A DNA stretch of 64,000 nt, from assembly GCA_910575265.1 (NCBI GenBank), contig CAJTEA010000002.1:125503-189502 (forward strand), in the 5' to 3' direction. Under the pieces are notes generated by a model that was not told the DNA's origin, made no database searches, and saw nothing but the letters and a program-made list of their open reading frames with translations. Positions 1 through 7,421 of the stretch are shown in pieces; position 1 is the first letter of the stretch, and each line of letters begins with the position of its first letter. The translations under genes were made by a program, and so were the position numbers. Origin of the DNA: Oscillospiraceae bacterium (GTDB taxonomy: Bacteria > Bacillota > Clostridia > Oscillospirales > Oscillospiraceae).

Positions 1-467
1 AGATTCAGCTTGACCAGCTCGTTGTGGCCCTCCCAGCCCTCATACCAGAAGCCGTCGCCGTACTCGGTATTGCCGTCGAAGTTCAGGTTGAACCAGTCCT
101 TGTAGGGACTGTCCCACTTCTTCTCCCGCACATCCTTGAAGGCCCAGAAGCCCCGGCCCACATGGTTGAACACGCCGTCCAGCATCACCCGCAGCCCGGC
201 GTCGTGAAAGGCCTGACAGACCGCGGCCAGGTCGCCGTCAGTGCCCAGGCGGGGATCCAGATGGTAGTAGTCCCGGGTGTCGTAGCCGTGGCGGTCGCTG
301 TCGAACACCGGGTTGAGCAGGACCGTGTCCGCCCCGGTCTTTTTGATATGCTCCACCCAATCCAGCAGACGCAGGATGCGGGGAGCCACTACCCCGTCGT
401 TTTCCGCCGGCGCGCCGCACAGGCCGAGGGGGTAAATTTGATAGATTACCGCTTGATCAAACCACAT
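1..467 (-). CDS. GH13 alpha-glucosidase/alpha-amylase family protein, N-terminal part only
   Basis: The gene begins at an ATG at 465-467 and runs off the left edge, so only the first ~155 residues are visible. They read MWFDQAVIYQIYPLG, then TGADTVLLNPVFDS, then HDAGLRVMLDGVFNHVG. These are the opening beta-strands of a GH13 (beta/alpha)8 barrel, including the DGVFNH conserved region I. The family hydrolyses alpha-glucosidic bonds in maltodextrins or related sugars; the substrate cannot be told from this piece. There is no signal peptide, so it is probably cytoplasmic. An AAAGGAG ribosome site precedes the start. A separate promoter lies in the tail of the upstream LysR gene, and a short TCGCCC/GGGCGA hairpin sits next to the ribosome site. 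Confidence 0.88.
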   Translation of the reverse strand, partial: MWFDQAVIYQIYPLGLCGAPAENDGVVAPRILRLLDWVEHIKKTGADTVLLNPVFDSDRHGYDTRDYYHLDPRLGTDGDLAAVCQAFHDAGLRVMLDGVFNHVGRGFWAFKDVREKKWDSPYKDWFNLNFDGNTEYGDGFWYEGWEGHNELVKLN

Positions 468-514
468 TGTGAATCTCTCCTTTCGCCCGGTTGGGCGAGA
501 TTTTGTCCTCGTCC

Positions 515-543
515 ATCATACTACGTTTGACCGTTTTTCGCAA
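515..543 (-). promoter_or_regulatory. sigma-A promoter for the GH13 gene
   Basis: On the minus strand TTGCGA (538-543) and TATGAT (515-520) are separated by 17 bp. The -35 lies inside the last codons of the LysR gene, so the glucosidase can be expressed apart from the regulator. Inferred from hexamer match and spacing only. Confidence 0.55.
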
Positions 544-1441
544 GCAGGGATTCCACCTCCGGCCGTTTTTCCAGCTCCCGGTCCAGGCAGGCGAGAAAGG
601 CCTGGGTGAGCTCCTCCTTCCGCCGGGGGCCCAGCAGATAGTAGATGATTTCATCCGGGGGGCCGTTTTCCAGCCGGCGAACCGTCAGCCCCAGCTTTCG
701 GCTCAGGGGGACCGCCACCACCGCCGGAGCCACCGCCCAGCTGTCCCACCAGCTGTCCCGCCAGCCGAAGAACTCCTCCAGCAGGGACATCTGGTCCAAC
801 ACCGCCCGGGGCGGCGAGGCCGTGCTGAACCAGAAGGAGTGCCAAAGGTCGTATTCTGGGTTCCAGGGCAGGCGCAGCTCCCGGGACGGATCCAGCTGGG
901 AGGGCTGGACTGTCTCCGGCCAGTCCAGCCCCGGCCCGGTGAGCAGCATCATCGTTGAACGGAAGGCGGGAACCGTCTCCACCTGGGGGTGGTACATGTG
1001 GTCGGAGATCAGCGCGATGTCCGCCAGACCCTGGGCGATGTAGTCATAGGCCTCCCGGGAGTGGTAGTTGTGGAAGGTGAGCGCCCGGTCCGGCTCCTCC
1101 TCCAGGAAATCCCGGAGTACCGGCGGCAGCAGATAGGACACCAGACTGCCCACCGAGGCCACCCGCAGCTTCTTCCTCCAGTCCTGTCCGGCCACCTCCC
1201 GGGCCTCTCGCCACAACAGCCGCCACTTTTCCGCCACCTGGACAAAATCCCGCCCCTGATCGGTGAGCTCCGTCTGCCGCTGGCCCCGGCCCCGGCTGAC
1301 CAGAGCGCAGCCCAGCTCCTCCTCCAGCGCCCGCAGGTGCCGGCTCACCGCCGGCTGAGTAATATACAGCGCCCGCGCCGCCGCCGAAACACCGCCCAAT
1401 TTGGCCACGGCCAGAAAAACCTCAATTTCCTGATGGGTCAT
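521..1441 (-). CDS. LysR-family transcriptional regulator
   Basis: A 306-residue protein with the standard LysR layout. Residues 1-60 form a winged helix-turn-helix (MTHQEIEVFLAVAKLGGVSA, then AARALYITQPAVSRHLRALE), and the rest is a periplasmic-binding-protein-like effector domain. Length is normal for the family. The sensed ligand cannot be read from sequence. It is divergent from a MATE exporter at 1573, and the shared intergenic region holds a 22-bp perfect palindrome overlapping its own -10. It therefore probably controls itself and the exporter, which is inference from arrangement. The downstream glucosidase is a second possible target. Confidence 0.93.
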   Translation of the reverse strand: MTHQEIEVFLAVAKLGGVSAAARALYITQPAVSRHLRALEEELGCALVSRGRGQRQTELTDQGRDFVQVAEKWRLLWREAREVAGQDWRKKLRVASVGSLVSYLLPPVLRDFLEEEPDRALTFHNYHSREAYDYIAQGLADIALISDHMYHPQVETVPAFRSTMMLLTGPGLDWPETVQPSQLDPSRELRLPWNPEYDLWHSFWFSTASPPRAVLDQMSLLEEFFGWRDSWWDSWAVAPAVVAVPLSRKLGLTVRRLENGPPDEIIYYLLGPRRKEELTQAFLACLDRELEKRPEVESLLAKNGQT

Positions 1442-1455
1442 CGTGTCACCCTCTA

Positions 1456-1477
1456 AATATAATCAGTTGATTATATT
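1456..1477. promoter_or_regulatory. palindromic operator between LysR and MATE genes
   Basis: AATATAATCA (1456-1465), a 2-base centre, and TGATTATATT (1468-1477) form a perfect 10-bp inverted repeat. AT-rich dyads of this size are typical LysR binding sites. It overlaps the -10 of the LysR promoter and lies upstream of the MATE promoter, as expected for repression of the regulator and activation of the divergent gene. Confidence 0.7.
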
Positions 1478-1503
1478 ATAGCGTAGAAAACGGCATTTTA
1501 CAA
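1475..1503 (-). promoter_or_regulatory. promoter of the LysR gene
   Basis: On the minus strand TTGTAA (1498-1503), a 17-bp spacer and TATAAT (1475-1480). The -10 overlaps the palindrome, and the -35 overlaps the -35 of the divergent MATE promoter, so the two promoters may exclude one another. Confidence 0.6.
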
Positions 1504-1525
1504 GGGATATCCGGTTTGCTATACT
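1497..1525 (+). promoter_or_regulatory. promoter of the first MATE exporter gene
   Basis: TTTACA (1497-1502), a 17-bp spacer and TATACT (1520-1525), about 48 bp before the start codon. The -35 shares bases with the divergent LysR promoter. Confidence 0.6.
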
Positions 1526-1572
1526 GTGCTCAGAACCGATCCCCCCCCCGGGGGATGAAAGGAGCACACACT

Positions 1573-2913
1573 ATGAGTCGCGCACCGCTCACCCATGGAA
1601 CCATCAGCCATCAGCTGGCGGCGTTATCCGTCCCGATGCTGGCGGGAAACATCCTCCAGCAGCTGTATAATACGGTGGACGCGGTGATCGTGGGCCGCTT
1701 CGTTGGGGACGCCGCCTTTGGGGCGGTGGGGGTGGCCGGGTCGGTGATGAACCTGTTCCTGTTCCTCATCAGCGGCGGCTGTGACGGGGTGGAAACTCTC
1801 CTGTCCCAGTTTTACGGAGCGGAGGACGGCCCGACCTTCCGCCGGGACTTCTACCTGTCCGGGGTGTTCGGTGCGGGGGCGTCCCTGGCGCTCACGGCGC
1901 TGGGCCTGCTGGCGCTCTCCCCGCTGCTGGCCCTGCTCCGGACCCCGGATAACGTGGCGGGCTACACCGCGGACTATCTGCAAATCATCTTCCTGGGTTT
2001 CCCCGCCGCTTTCGCCTACCACCTGGTGTCCGGTGTGCTCCGGGCGGTGGGCAACACCCGGGCGGCCCTGTTCTTCCTGGCCCTGTCCATGGGAGGCAAC
2101 TTGGGGCTGGACCTGGCCCTGGTGCCCTCCATGGGGGCGCGGGGGGCGGCGCTGGCTACCGTACTGGCCCAGGCGCTGGCGGCGGGGCTGTGCGCGGCCT
2201 ACCTCCGCCTCCGCTTCCCGGAACTGATGTTCCGTCGGGCGGACATGGTGATGGACGCCCCCCTGCTCCGCCGTACCGCCCGGTTCAGCTTTGTCGCCGC
2301 GCTGCACATGTGCAGCCTGTACATCGGCAAGCTGCTGGTCCAGGGAACGGTGAACTCCCTGGGAGAGGAGGCCATCATCGCCTTCACCGCCGCCACCCGG
2401 GTGGAGGGCTTCGCCAACTCCTTCGGGGACAGCGGCGCGGCGGCGGCGGCGGTGTTCATCGGGCAAAACACCGGCGCGGGAGAAACCGGTCGGGTCCGGG
2501 ATGGCTTCCACACTGGACAGCGGCTGCTGGCCGGATTGGGACTGTTCATGTCTCTGGTGATGCTTTTGGGCGCGGAGCCCTTCCTCCAGCTGGTCCTGCC
2601 CGCCGGCAGCCCCGCCAGCCTGGAGCCCGCCATGGGCTATCTGCGGCTGGTGGCCTGCTTCTACCTGTTCAACTTCCTGGGCAGCGGTCTGGCCGGCTAT
2701 TTCCGGGGCCGGGGGAGGGTCAACCTCCCGGTGATCGGGGCCACAGGGCACATCTCCCTGCGGGCGGCGCTGTCCCTCCTGCTGGCCCCCATGATGGGCC
2801 TGCCCGCCGTTGCGCTGGCCACCGGCCTGGGCTGGATCGGAGTGGTCACCTTCTGGTATGTGTTCGCGCGCCAGGATTTGGAAGCGGCGAAAAAAACAGG
2901 AGGAACCGCTTGA
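1573..2913 (+). CDS. MATE family multidrug/cation exporter
   Basis: A 446-residue membrane protein with the MATE signature near the N-terminus (ALSVPMLAGNILQQLYNTVD, then AVIVGRFVG) and about 12 hydrophobic segments in two similar halves. The family exports cationic compounds or metabolites using a Na+ or H+ gradient; the substrate here is unknown. I chose ATG 1573 over an upstream in-frame ATG at 1516 because AAAGGAG sits just before it and the extra 19 residues look non-coding. A divergent LysR gene likely regulates it. The stop codon lies within the -35 of the metK promoter, an unusually tight junction. A second, distinct MATE gene is at 9681. Confidence 0.93.
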   Translation: MSRAPLTHGTISHQLAALSVPMLAGNILQQLYNTVDAVIVGRFVGDAAFGAVGVAGSVMNLFLFLISGGCDGVETLLSQFYGAEDGPTFRRDFYLSGVFGAGASLALTALGLLALSPLLALLRTPDNVAGYTADYLQIIFLGFPAAFAYHLVSGVLRAVGNTRAALFFLALSMGGNLGLDLALVPSMGARGAALATVLAQALAAGLCAAYLRLRFPELMFRRADMVMDAPLLRRTARFSFVAALHMCSLYIGKLLVQGTVNSLGEEAIIAFTAATRVEGFANSFGDSGAAAAAVFIGQNTGAGETGRVRDGFHTGQRLLAGLGLFMSLVMLLGAEPFLQLVLPAGSPASLEPAMGYLRLVACFYLFNFLGSGLAGYFRGRGRVNLPVIGATGHISLRAALSLLLAPMMGLPAVALATGLGWIGVVTFWYVFARQDLEAAKKTGGTA

Positions 2914-2938
2914 CAAAGGGCGCGCCCCGTTCTATAAT
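2910..2938 (+). promoter_or_regulatory. consensus promoter of the SAM riboswitch-metK unit
   Basis: TTGACA (2910-2915), exactly 17 bp, then TATAAT (2933-2938): a perfect sigma-A consensus. The -35 overlaps the TGA stop codon (2911-2913) of the preceding MATE gene. Confidence 0.9.
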
Positions 2939-2958
2939 TATCCCTGACAATTGAATAG

Positions 2959-3072
2959 CCTTATCAAGAGTGGTGGAGGGAACGGCCCGATGAAGCCCGG
3001 CAACCTGCGAACCCAGCGCGAAGCTGCGCGCGCAAGGTGCTAAATCCGGCGGTAGTCTATCGAAAGATGAGG
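2959..3072 (+). ncRNA. SAM-I (S-box) riboswitch
   Basis: The conserved S-box core is present in order. The closing helix P1 is CCTTATC (2959-2965) with GATGAGG (3066-3072). AGAGTGGTGGAGGGAACGG follows P1, then CCGATGAAGCCCGGCAACC, then AAGGTGCTAAATCC, and CGAAAGATGAG closes the element. The fold binds S-adenosylmethionine and normally stops transcription when SAM is plentiful. It lies between a consensus promoter and a terminator and directly precedes metK, the SAM synthetase gene, giving simple product feedback. Confidence 0.97.
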
Positions 3073-3089
3073 GTGTAACCAATCACAAG

Positions 3090-3117
3090 CGCTCCGCCGT
3101 CCGGCGGGGCGTTTTTT
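3090..3117 (+). terminator. riboswitch-controlled terminator
   Basis: CGCTCCGCCG (3090-3099) pairs with CGGCGGGGCG (3102-3111; one G-U pair) and is followed by six T. It sits between the SAM aptamer and metK, so it is the expression platform of the riboswitch. Confidence 0.88.
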
Positions 3118-3148
3118 CACCCCCAAAAAAGAAAGGAGAAAAACAATT

Positions 3149-4330
3149 ATGGCAAAGCGGCTTTTTACATCCGAATCGGTTACAGAGGGGCATCCCGATA
3201 AAATCTGCGACCAGATCTCCGACGGCGTACTGGACGCCATCTTCGCCCAGGACCCCCAGGCCCGGGTGGCCTGTGAGACCACGGTCACCACCGGCCTGAT
3301 CCACGTGATGGGCGAGATTACCACCTCCTGCTATGTGGACATCCCCAAGGTGGCCCGTCAGGTGGTGCGGGAGATCGGCTATGACCGGGCCAAGTACGGC
3401 TTTGACTGCAACACCTGCGCGGTGATTACCTCCATCGACGAGCAGTCCGGCGACATCGCCATGGGCGTGGACAAGTGCCTGGAGGCCAAGGAGGGCGCCC
3501 AGGACGACGGCCTGGACAACGGCGCCGGCGACCAGGGCATGATGTTCGGCTACGCCTGCGACGAAACCCCGGAGCTGATGCCCCTGCCCATCTCCCTGGC
3601 CCAGAAGCTGGCCATGCGGCTGACCAGAATCCGCAAGGAGGGCAAGGTGGACTACCTGCGCCCCGACGGCAAGACCCAGGTCACCGTGGAGTATGACGAG
3701 GACAACAAGCCGGTCCGGGTGGACGCGGTGGTGGTGTCCACCCAGCACAGCGCCGACGTGGAGCTGGACCAGATCCGCAAGGACATGATCGAGCTGGTCA
3801 TCAAACCCATTATCCCCGCCAGTCTGCTGGACGATAACACTAAGATTTATGTCAACCCCACCGGACGCTTCGTCATCGGCGGCCCCCAGGGCGACTCCGG
3901 CCTCACCGGGCGGAAGATCATCGTGGATACATACGGCGGCTCCGCCCCCCACGGCGGCGGCGCGTTCTCCGGCAAGGACCCCACCAAGGTGGATCGCTCC
4001 GCCGCCTACGCCGCCCGCTGGGTAGCCAAGAATGTGGTGGCCGCCGGCCTGGCCTCCCGCTGCCAGGTCCAGCTGGCCTACGCCATCGGCGTAGCCCGGC
4101 CGGTCTCCGTCCGAGTGGACACCTTCGGCACCGGCGCGGTGGCCGACGCCAGGCTGGAGGAGGCGGTGGAGAAGGTCTTTGACCTGCGCCCCGCCGCCAT
4201 CATCCGGGACCTGGACCTGCGCAAACCCATCTACCGTCCGCTGGCCGCCTACGGCCACTTCGGCCGGGAGGACCTGGGCGTGGCCTGGGAGAAAACCGAC
4301 CGGGTTGACGCGCTGAAAGCCGCGCTGTAA
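3149..4330 (+). CDS. metK: S-adenosylmethionine synthetase
   Basis: Makes S-adenosylmethionine from methionine and ATP in the cytoplasm. The 393-residue protein has the usual family length. It shows [15 protein letters not shown] near the N-terminus, the [12 protein letters not shown] nucleotide-binding motif, and [19 protein letters not shown] in the C-terminal third, which carries the P-loop-like phosphate contacts. The start is set by AAAGGAG about 9 bases upstream. Transcription is controlled by the SAM-I riboswitch and terminator just before it, and a strong terminator follows. It stands alone as a single-gene transcript. Nothing abnormal is seen. Confidence 0.98.
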   Translation: MAKRLFTSESVTEGHPDKICDQISDGVLDAIFAQDPQARVACETTVTTGLIHVMGEITTSCYVDIPKVARQVVREIGYDRAKYGFDCNTCAVITSIDEQSGDIAMGVDKCLEAKEGAQDDGLDNGAGDQGMMFGYACDETPELMPLPISLAQKLAMRLTRIRKEGKVDYLRPDGKTQVTVEYDEDNKPVRVDAVVVSTQHSADVELDQIRKDMIELVIKPIIPASLLDDNTKIYVNPTGRFVIGGPQGDSGLTGRKIIVDTYGGSAPHGGGAFSGKDPTKVDRSAAYAARWVAKNVVAAGLASRCQVQLAYAIGVARPVSVRVDTFGTGAVADARLEEAVEKVFDLRPAAIIRDLDLRKPIYRPLAAYGHFGREDLGVAWEKTDRVDALKAAL

Positions 4331-4338
4331 TCCAAGAA

Positions 4339-4386
4339 CAGGCTGTCGAAAAGACCAAAAGGTACTTTTTGACAGCCTGATTTTTT
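4339..4386 (+). terminator. metK terminator
   Basis: CAGGCTGTCGAAAA pairs with TTTTTGACAGCCTG (one G-U) around an 11-13 base loop, followed by six T at 4381-4386. Confidence 0.88.
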
Positions 4387-4399
4387 ATCTGTTTTGGTC

Positions 4400-4428
4400 T
4401 GGACAATGGCGGGAGAGGATAGTAAAAT
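4400..4428 (+). promoter_or_regulatory. promoter of deoC
   Basis: TGGACA (4400-4405), 17 bp, TAAAAT (4423-4428), with the start codon 53 bp downstream. Confidence 0.5.
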
Positions 4429-4481
4429 AATACGGCAAATCACAAAACCGCCGGGAAACCGGCAGGGAAAGGACTGGAATC

Positions 4482-5126
4482 ATGGATCAGAAGGAAATTT
4501 TAAGCCGGGTGGATCACACACTCCTCTCCCCTACGGCCACCTGGGAACAGGTGAAGGCCGTCTGTGACGAAGGCAGGCAGTTCGGCACTGCCAGCGTGTG
4601 CATTCCCCCCCGCTATGTGAAGCGGGCCAACGAATATGTAGGTAACACGCTGAAGATCACCACCGTCGTCGGCTTCCCCTTCGGCTATTCCACCCCCGAG
4701 GTCAAGGTCTTTGAGACGGAGGATGTCATCCGCGACGGCGCGGACGAGATCGACATGGTCATCAACCAGGGTCTGGCCCGGTCTGGCGACTGGGAAGGAG
4801 TTCTGGCGGAGATCCGGGCGGTGAAGGAGTCCTGCAAGGGCCGGATTCTGAAGGTCATCATTGAGGCCTGTAACTTCACCCGGGAGGAGAAAATCGCCCT
4901 GTGCCGGGTGGTGGCCATGTCCGGGGCGGACTTCATCAAGACCTCCACCGGCACCGCCTCGGGCGGAGCTTCCGTGGAGGACGTCAAGCTTTTCCGGGAG
5001 TACATCAGCCCCGATACGCGCATCAAAGCCGCGGGCGGCATCCGCACCTTTGAGCAGGCCCAGGCCATGCTGGAGGCCGGAGCCGATCGCCTCGGAGCCA
5101 GCAATCTGGTTGCACTGGCCAAGTGA
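4482..5126 (+). CDS. deoC: deoxyribose-phosphate aldolase
   Basis: Splits 2-deoxyribose-5-phosphate into glyceraldehyde-3-phosphate and acetaldehyde in deoxynucleoside breakdown. The 214-residue protein is full length for a DERA TIM barrel. It opens with SRVDHTLLSP, has TVVGFPFG and DGADEIDMVINQG in the middle, and carries ADFIKTSTG, which holds the Schiff-base lysine, followed by AAGGIRT. GGAAAGGA precedes the ATG. Two terminators in series follow, so it is a single-gene unit. A uridine phosphorylase gene at 55.3 kb is functionally related but unlinked. Confidence 0.97.
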   Translation: MDQKEILSRVDHTLLSPTATWEQVKAVCDEGRQFGTASVCIPPRYVKRANEYVGNTLKITTVVGFPFGYSTPEVKVFETEDVIRDGADEIDMVINQGLARSGDWEGVLAEIRAVKESCKGRILKVIIEACNFTREEKIALCRVVAMSGADFIKTSTGTASGGASVEDVKLFREYISPDTRIKAAGGIRTFEQAQAMLEAGADRLGASNLVALAK

Positions 5127-5140
5127 TAACACCAACAGCC

Positions 5141-5173
5141 CCCGTTTGCGTCCGCAGACGGGAGTATTTTTTT
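5141..5173 (+). terminator. deoC terminator 1
   Basis: CCCGTTTGC (5141-5149) pairs with GCAGACGGG (5154-5162) around a GTCC loop, followed by AGTA and a run of T. Confidence 0.88.
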
Positions 5174-5184
5174 GTCAGGCGCGG

Positions 5185-5211
5185 GCCGGGACGTTTCGTC
5201 CCGGCTCTTTT
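5185..5211 (+). terminator. deoC terminator 2 (tandem)
   Basis: GCCGGGACG (5185-5193), loop TTT, CGTCCCGGC (5197-5205), then TCTTTT. A second strong hairpin 12 bp after the first isolates dpaA from deoC. Confidence 0.75.
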
Positions 5212-5217
5212 CATTGC

Positions 5218-5245
5218 ACCACCTCCCCGCGCTCCCCATACAATG
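5218..5245 (+). promoter_or_regulatory. mother-cell sporulation promoter (sigma-E/K type) for dpaAB
   Basis: CATACAATG at 5237-5245 fits the -10 shared by sigma-K (CATAnnnTA) and sigma-E (CATACAnT). The AC at 5218-5219 sits at a sigma-K-like -35 distance. No good sigma-A hexamers are seen here. dpaAB is a known mother-cell target in other spore formers. The call rests on a short match. Confidence 0.45.
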
Positions 5246-5292
5246 GGAGTAGAAACCCACCGCCCTCCGGGCGGTTCTGGAGGTATTGTCCT

Positions 5293-6168
5293 ATGAAGCA
5301 TGAACTGAACATCTGGGTGGTGGGCGGCGACCCGCGGCAGGCCAGACTGGCCCAGCTGCTGGCCGAGGACGGCCACACCGTCCACACCTACGCCCTGGGG
5401 ACGCCCCAGGAACCGGTCCCCGGTCTCACCGTGGAACACTCCCCGCGGCGCGTCGGCAGAGCGGACTGTGTCATTCTGCCCCTCACTGTCTCCACAGGCG
5501 GCGGGCTGCTCAACGCCCCGCTCGCTCTGTCAGAGTATCCCCTCGCCCCGATTCTGGATCAGCTCTCCCCCAGCCAGTTTCTCTGCGGCGGCCGTCTGGA
5601 CCCGGAAACCAGGGAGCTGGCCCGGGAACGGGAGCTTACCATCCACGACTACTTCGCCCGGGAGGAACTGGCCATCGCCAACGCTGTTCCCACGGCGGAG
5701 GGCGCTGTCCAGCTGGCTATGGAGCATATGCCTGTTACCATCCACGGGTCCAGGGTCCTGCTGATCGGCTTTGGCCGGGTGGGACGGCTCACCGCTCAGC
5801 GTTTCCAGGCCCTGGGAGCGAAGGTGAGCGTGGCCGCCCGAAAATATGACCAGCTGGCCTGGGCCCAGGCCATGGGCTTCGCCGGTGAGCACCTGGCCCA
5901 GCTGAAGGGCTGGCTGTGCGGCTACGACCTGATTGTCAACACCGTCCCCGCCCGGGTGCTGGGGCGGGAGGAGCTGGAGGACGTCAAGCCCGACTGCCTT
6001 ATTCTGGATCTGGCCTCCAAGCCCGGCGGCGTGGATCTGGGCGCGGCCGGCGAGCTGGGCCTCACCGTTATCTGGGCGCTGGCCCTTCCCGGCAAGGTGG
6101 CGCCGGTCACCGCGGGAGCGGCCATTCGGAATACTATCTACAATATGCTGCGGGAAATTGGATATTAA
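5293..6168 (+). CDS. dpaA: dipicolinate synthase subunit A
   Basis: With dpaB it makes dipicolinic acid (pyridine-2,6-dicarboxylate), the spore-core chelator, from a lysine-pathway intermediate in the mother cell. The 291-residue protein has a Rossmann dinucleotide-binding motif, VLLIGFGRVGRLTAQRF, around residues 155-170. Other family features are the N-terminal VVGGDPRQARLAQLLAEDGH and DLASKPGGVDLGAAGELG. I chose ATG 5293 (MKHELNIW); the frame is open upstream but runs back through deoC. Subunit B follows 56 bp later. A sporulation-type -10 lies upstream. This is good evidence that the organism makes endospores. Confidence 0.95.
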   Translation: MKHELNIWVVGGDPRQARLAQLLAEDGHTVHTYALGTPQEPVPGLTVEHSPRRVGRADCVILPLTVSTGGGLLNAPLALSEYPLAPILDQLSPSQFLCGGRLDPETRELARERELTIHDYFAREELAIANAVPTAEGAVQLAMEHMPVTIHGSRVLLIGFGRVGRLTAQRFQALGAKVSVAARKYDQLAWAQAMGFAGEHLAQLKGWLCGYDLIVNTVPARVLGREELEDVKPDCLILDLASKPGGVDLGAAGELGLTVIWALALPGKVAPVTAGAAIRNTIYNMLREIGY

Positions 6169-6224
6169 CGCCGGGGCGGTCCGCGGCCGCTCGCGCGTTA
6201 TCGCTGACAGAAAGGGAGATTCTT

Positions 6225-6803
6225 TTGAAAGACAAAACTGTGGGATTCGCCGTGTGCGGGTCCTTCTGTACACACGCCAAGGCCATGGAGGCGCTGGAAC
6301 AGGTCAAGGCCCGGTTTGAGCGGGTGGTGCCCATCGTCTCTGAGGTTGTGGCGAATACGGACACCCGGTTTGGAACAGCCCACGACCTGATGCGGGAGAT
6401 GGAACGCATCTGCGACCGCCGGGTGATTTCCACCGTGAAGGCGGCGGAACCCATCGGGCCGAAAAAGCTGCTGGATCTGCTGATTATCGCCCCCTGCACC
6501 GGAAACACACTGGGAAAGCTGGCCGCCGGAGTGACGGACACCAGCGTCACCATGGCGGCGAAGGCCCACCTGCGCAACTGCCGCCCACTGCTGATCGCCC
6601 CCTCTACCAACGACGGACTGGCCGCCTCCGCCGCCAGCATCGGCGCGCTGCTGCCCCGAAAATACATCTACTTCGTCCCCTTCGGGCAGGACGATTTTAA
6701 ACAGAAGCCCACCTCCCTGGTGGCCGACTTCTCCCAGGTGGCCGACGCCGCCCAGGCGGCGCTGAACGGGTATCAGCTCCAGCCCATTCTGCTGAGGGCA
6801 TAA
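6225..6803 (+). CDS. dpaB: dipicolinate synthase subunit B (flavoprotein)
   Basis: A 192-residue flavoprotein-like partner of DpaA. It opens KTVGFAVCGSFCTHAKAMEA, then has LLDLLIIAPCTGNTLGKLA and PLLIAPSTNDGLAASA, the flavoprotein/UbiX-like fold of SpoVFB. The start is a TTG at 6225 with AAGGGAG seven bases upstream; the first candidate ATG in frame is too far downstream and would delete the first strand. A bidirectional terminator follows. Length matches the family. Confidence 0.94.
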   Translation: MKDKTVGFAVCGSFCTHAKAMEALEQVKARFERVVPIVSEVVANTDTRFGTAHDLMREMERICDRRVISTVKAAEPIGPKKLLDLLIIAPCTGNTLGKLAAGVTDTSVTMAAKAHLRNCRPLLIAPSTNDGLAASAASIGALLPRKYIYFVPFGQDDFKQKPTSLVADFSQVADAAQAALNGYQLQPILLRA

Positions 6804-6820
6804 AACCGCATTTTTCTCAA

Positions 6821-6853
6821 AAAAGCAGGCCATCTCAAAGACGGCCTGCTTTT
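6821..6853. terminator. bidirectional terminator between dpaB and the small protein gene
   Basis: AAAAGCAGGCC (6821-6831) and GGCCTGCTTTT (6843-6853) form a perfect 11-bp stem with A/T tails on both sides, suited to the convergent genes. Confidence 0.88.
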
Positions 6854-6854
6854 C

Positions 6855-7022
6855 CTATCCCTGTGTTTCCTTCTTGTAGAGCGCATTAAGCGAAAGTTCT
6901 CCAGCCAATTTGAACAAAGCGTCCGTAGCAACCTGTTCTGCTGAAAGCCCACCCGCATGCTCTCCCACTTTTTGATAGAACTGATACACAGTATCTTCCA
7001 AATTAATAGTAATTTTTTTCAT
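6855..7022 (-). CDS. small conserved-type protein, 55 aa, function unknown
   Basis: Starts MKKITINLEDTVYQFYQKVG and continues with SAEQVATDALFKLAGELS. The start (ATG 7020-7022) is set by AAAGGTGA just upstream. The opening beta-strand, followed by a helix and a second helix, resembles ribbon-helix-helix DNA-binding or antitoxin-like proteins, but I cannot name a family. It is divergent from an XRE regulator gene across a region with palindromes, so the two may be a regulatory or toxin-antitoxin-like pair. That is inference from layout. No toxin was identified. Confidence 0.6.
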   Translation of the reverse strand: MKKITINLEDTVYQFYQKVGEHAGGLSAEQVATDALFKLAGELSLNALYKKETQG

Positions 7023-7042
7023 CTCAGTCACCTTTACAGAAC

Positions 7043-7071
7043 AGTATACCATAGTTTTTTGTATTACGCAA
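7043..7071 (-). promoter_or_regulatory. promoter of the small protein gene
   Basis: On the minus strand TTGCGT (7066-7071), 17 bp, TATACT (7043-7048). Its -35 is inside the dyad at 7065-7078. Confidence 0.6.
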
Positions 7072-7083
7072 GTGCGTATACGC
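7065..7083. promoter_or_regulatory. overlapping palindromes, likely operator
   Basis: TACGCA-AG-TGCGTA (7065-7078) and GCGTATACGC (7074-7083) are two overlapping dyads sharing TGCGTA. They cover the -35 of the leftward promoter, which fits binding by the adjacent XRE regulator. Confidence 0.5.
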
Positions 7084-7124
7084 CGATGCGGAAATACGAA
7101 TAGTATGTGTTTGAGGTGGTCAAT

Positions 7125-7367
7125 TTGTCAGTGAAAGACGCTGTTGCGAATCGTTTTCTGGATTTGTGTGAAACGCGCGGACTCAAAGCGAATGAACTTG
7201 CCACATTATCCGGTGTTACGCCATCAACAGTCTACAGTATGCTGGATAACAGGCGAAGGGATGTATCTATTATCACCATCAAAAAACTTTGTGATGGTCT
7301 GGATATCACTCTGGGAGAGTTTTTCTCCTCGCCGATTTTTGACAGTCTGGAACAGGAAATCAAATAG
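7125..7367 (+). CDS. XRE-family helix-turn-helix regulator, 80 aa
   Basis: A short DNA-binding protein made almost entirely of a Cro/C1 helix-turn-helix: LDLCETRGLKANELATLSGV, TPSTVYSMLDNRRRDVSIIT, then KKLCDGLDITLGEFF. I chose TTG 7125 because GAGGTGG lies 5-8 bases ahead; a GTG at 7107 would put that site inside the gene. It is divergent from the 55-aa protein and probably regulates it and itself through the palindromes at 7065-7083. No effector domain is present. Confidence 0.82.
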   Translation: MSVKDAVANRFLDLCETRGLKANELATLSGVTPSTVYSMLDNRRRDVSIITIKKLCDGLDITLGEFFSSPIFDSLEQEIK

Positions 7368-7380
7368 GACACAAAAATAT

Positions 7381-7407
7381 CCCCGCCCATCTTTCTGACA
7401 GGCGGGG
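7381..7407 (-). terminator. terminator of the transketolase genes (also usable by the XRE gene)
   Basis: CCCCGCC (7381-7387) and GGCGGGG (7401-7407) form a 7-bp stem. On the minus strand it is followed by ATATTTTT, and on the plus strand by a weaker TATTTG. Confidence 0.7.
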
Positions 7408-7421
7408 TATTTGCATCGTTT

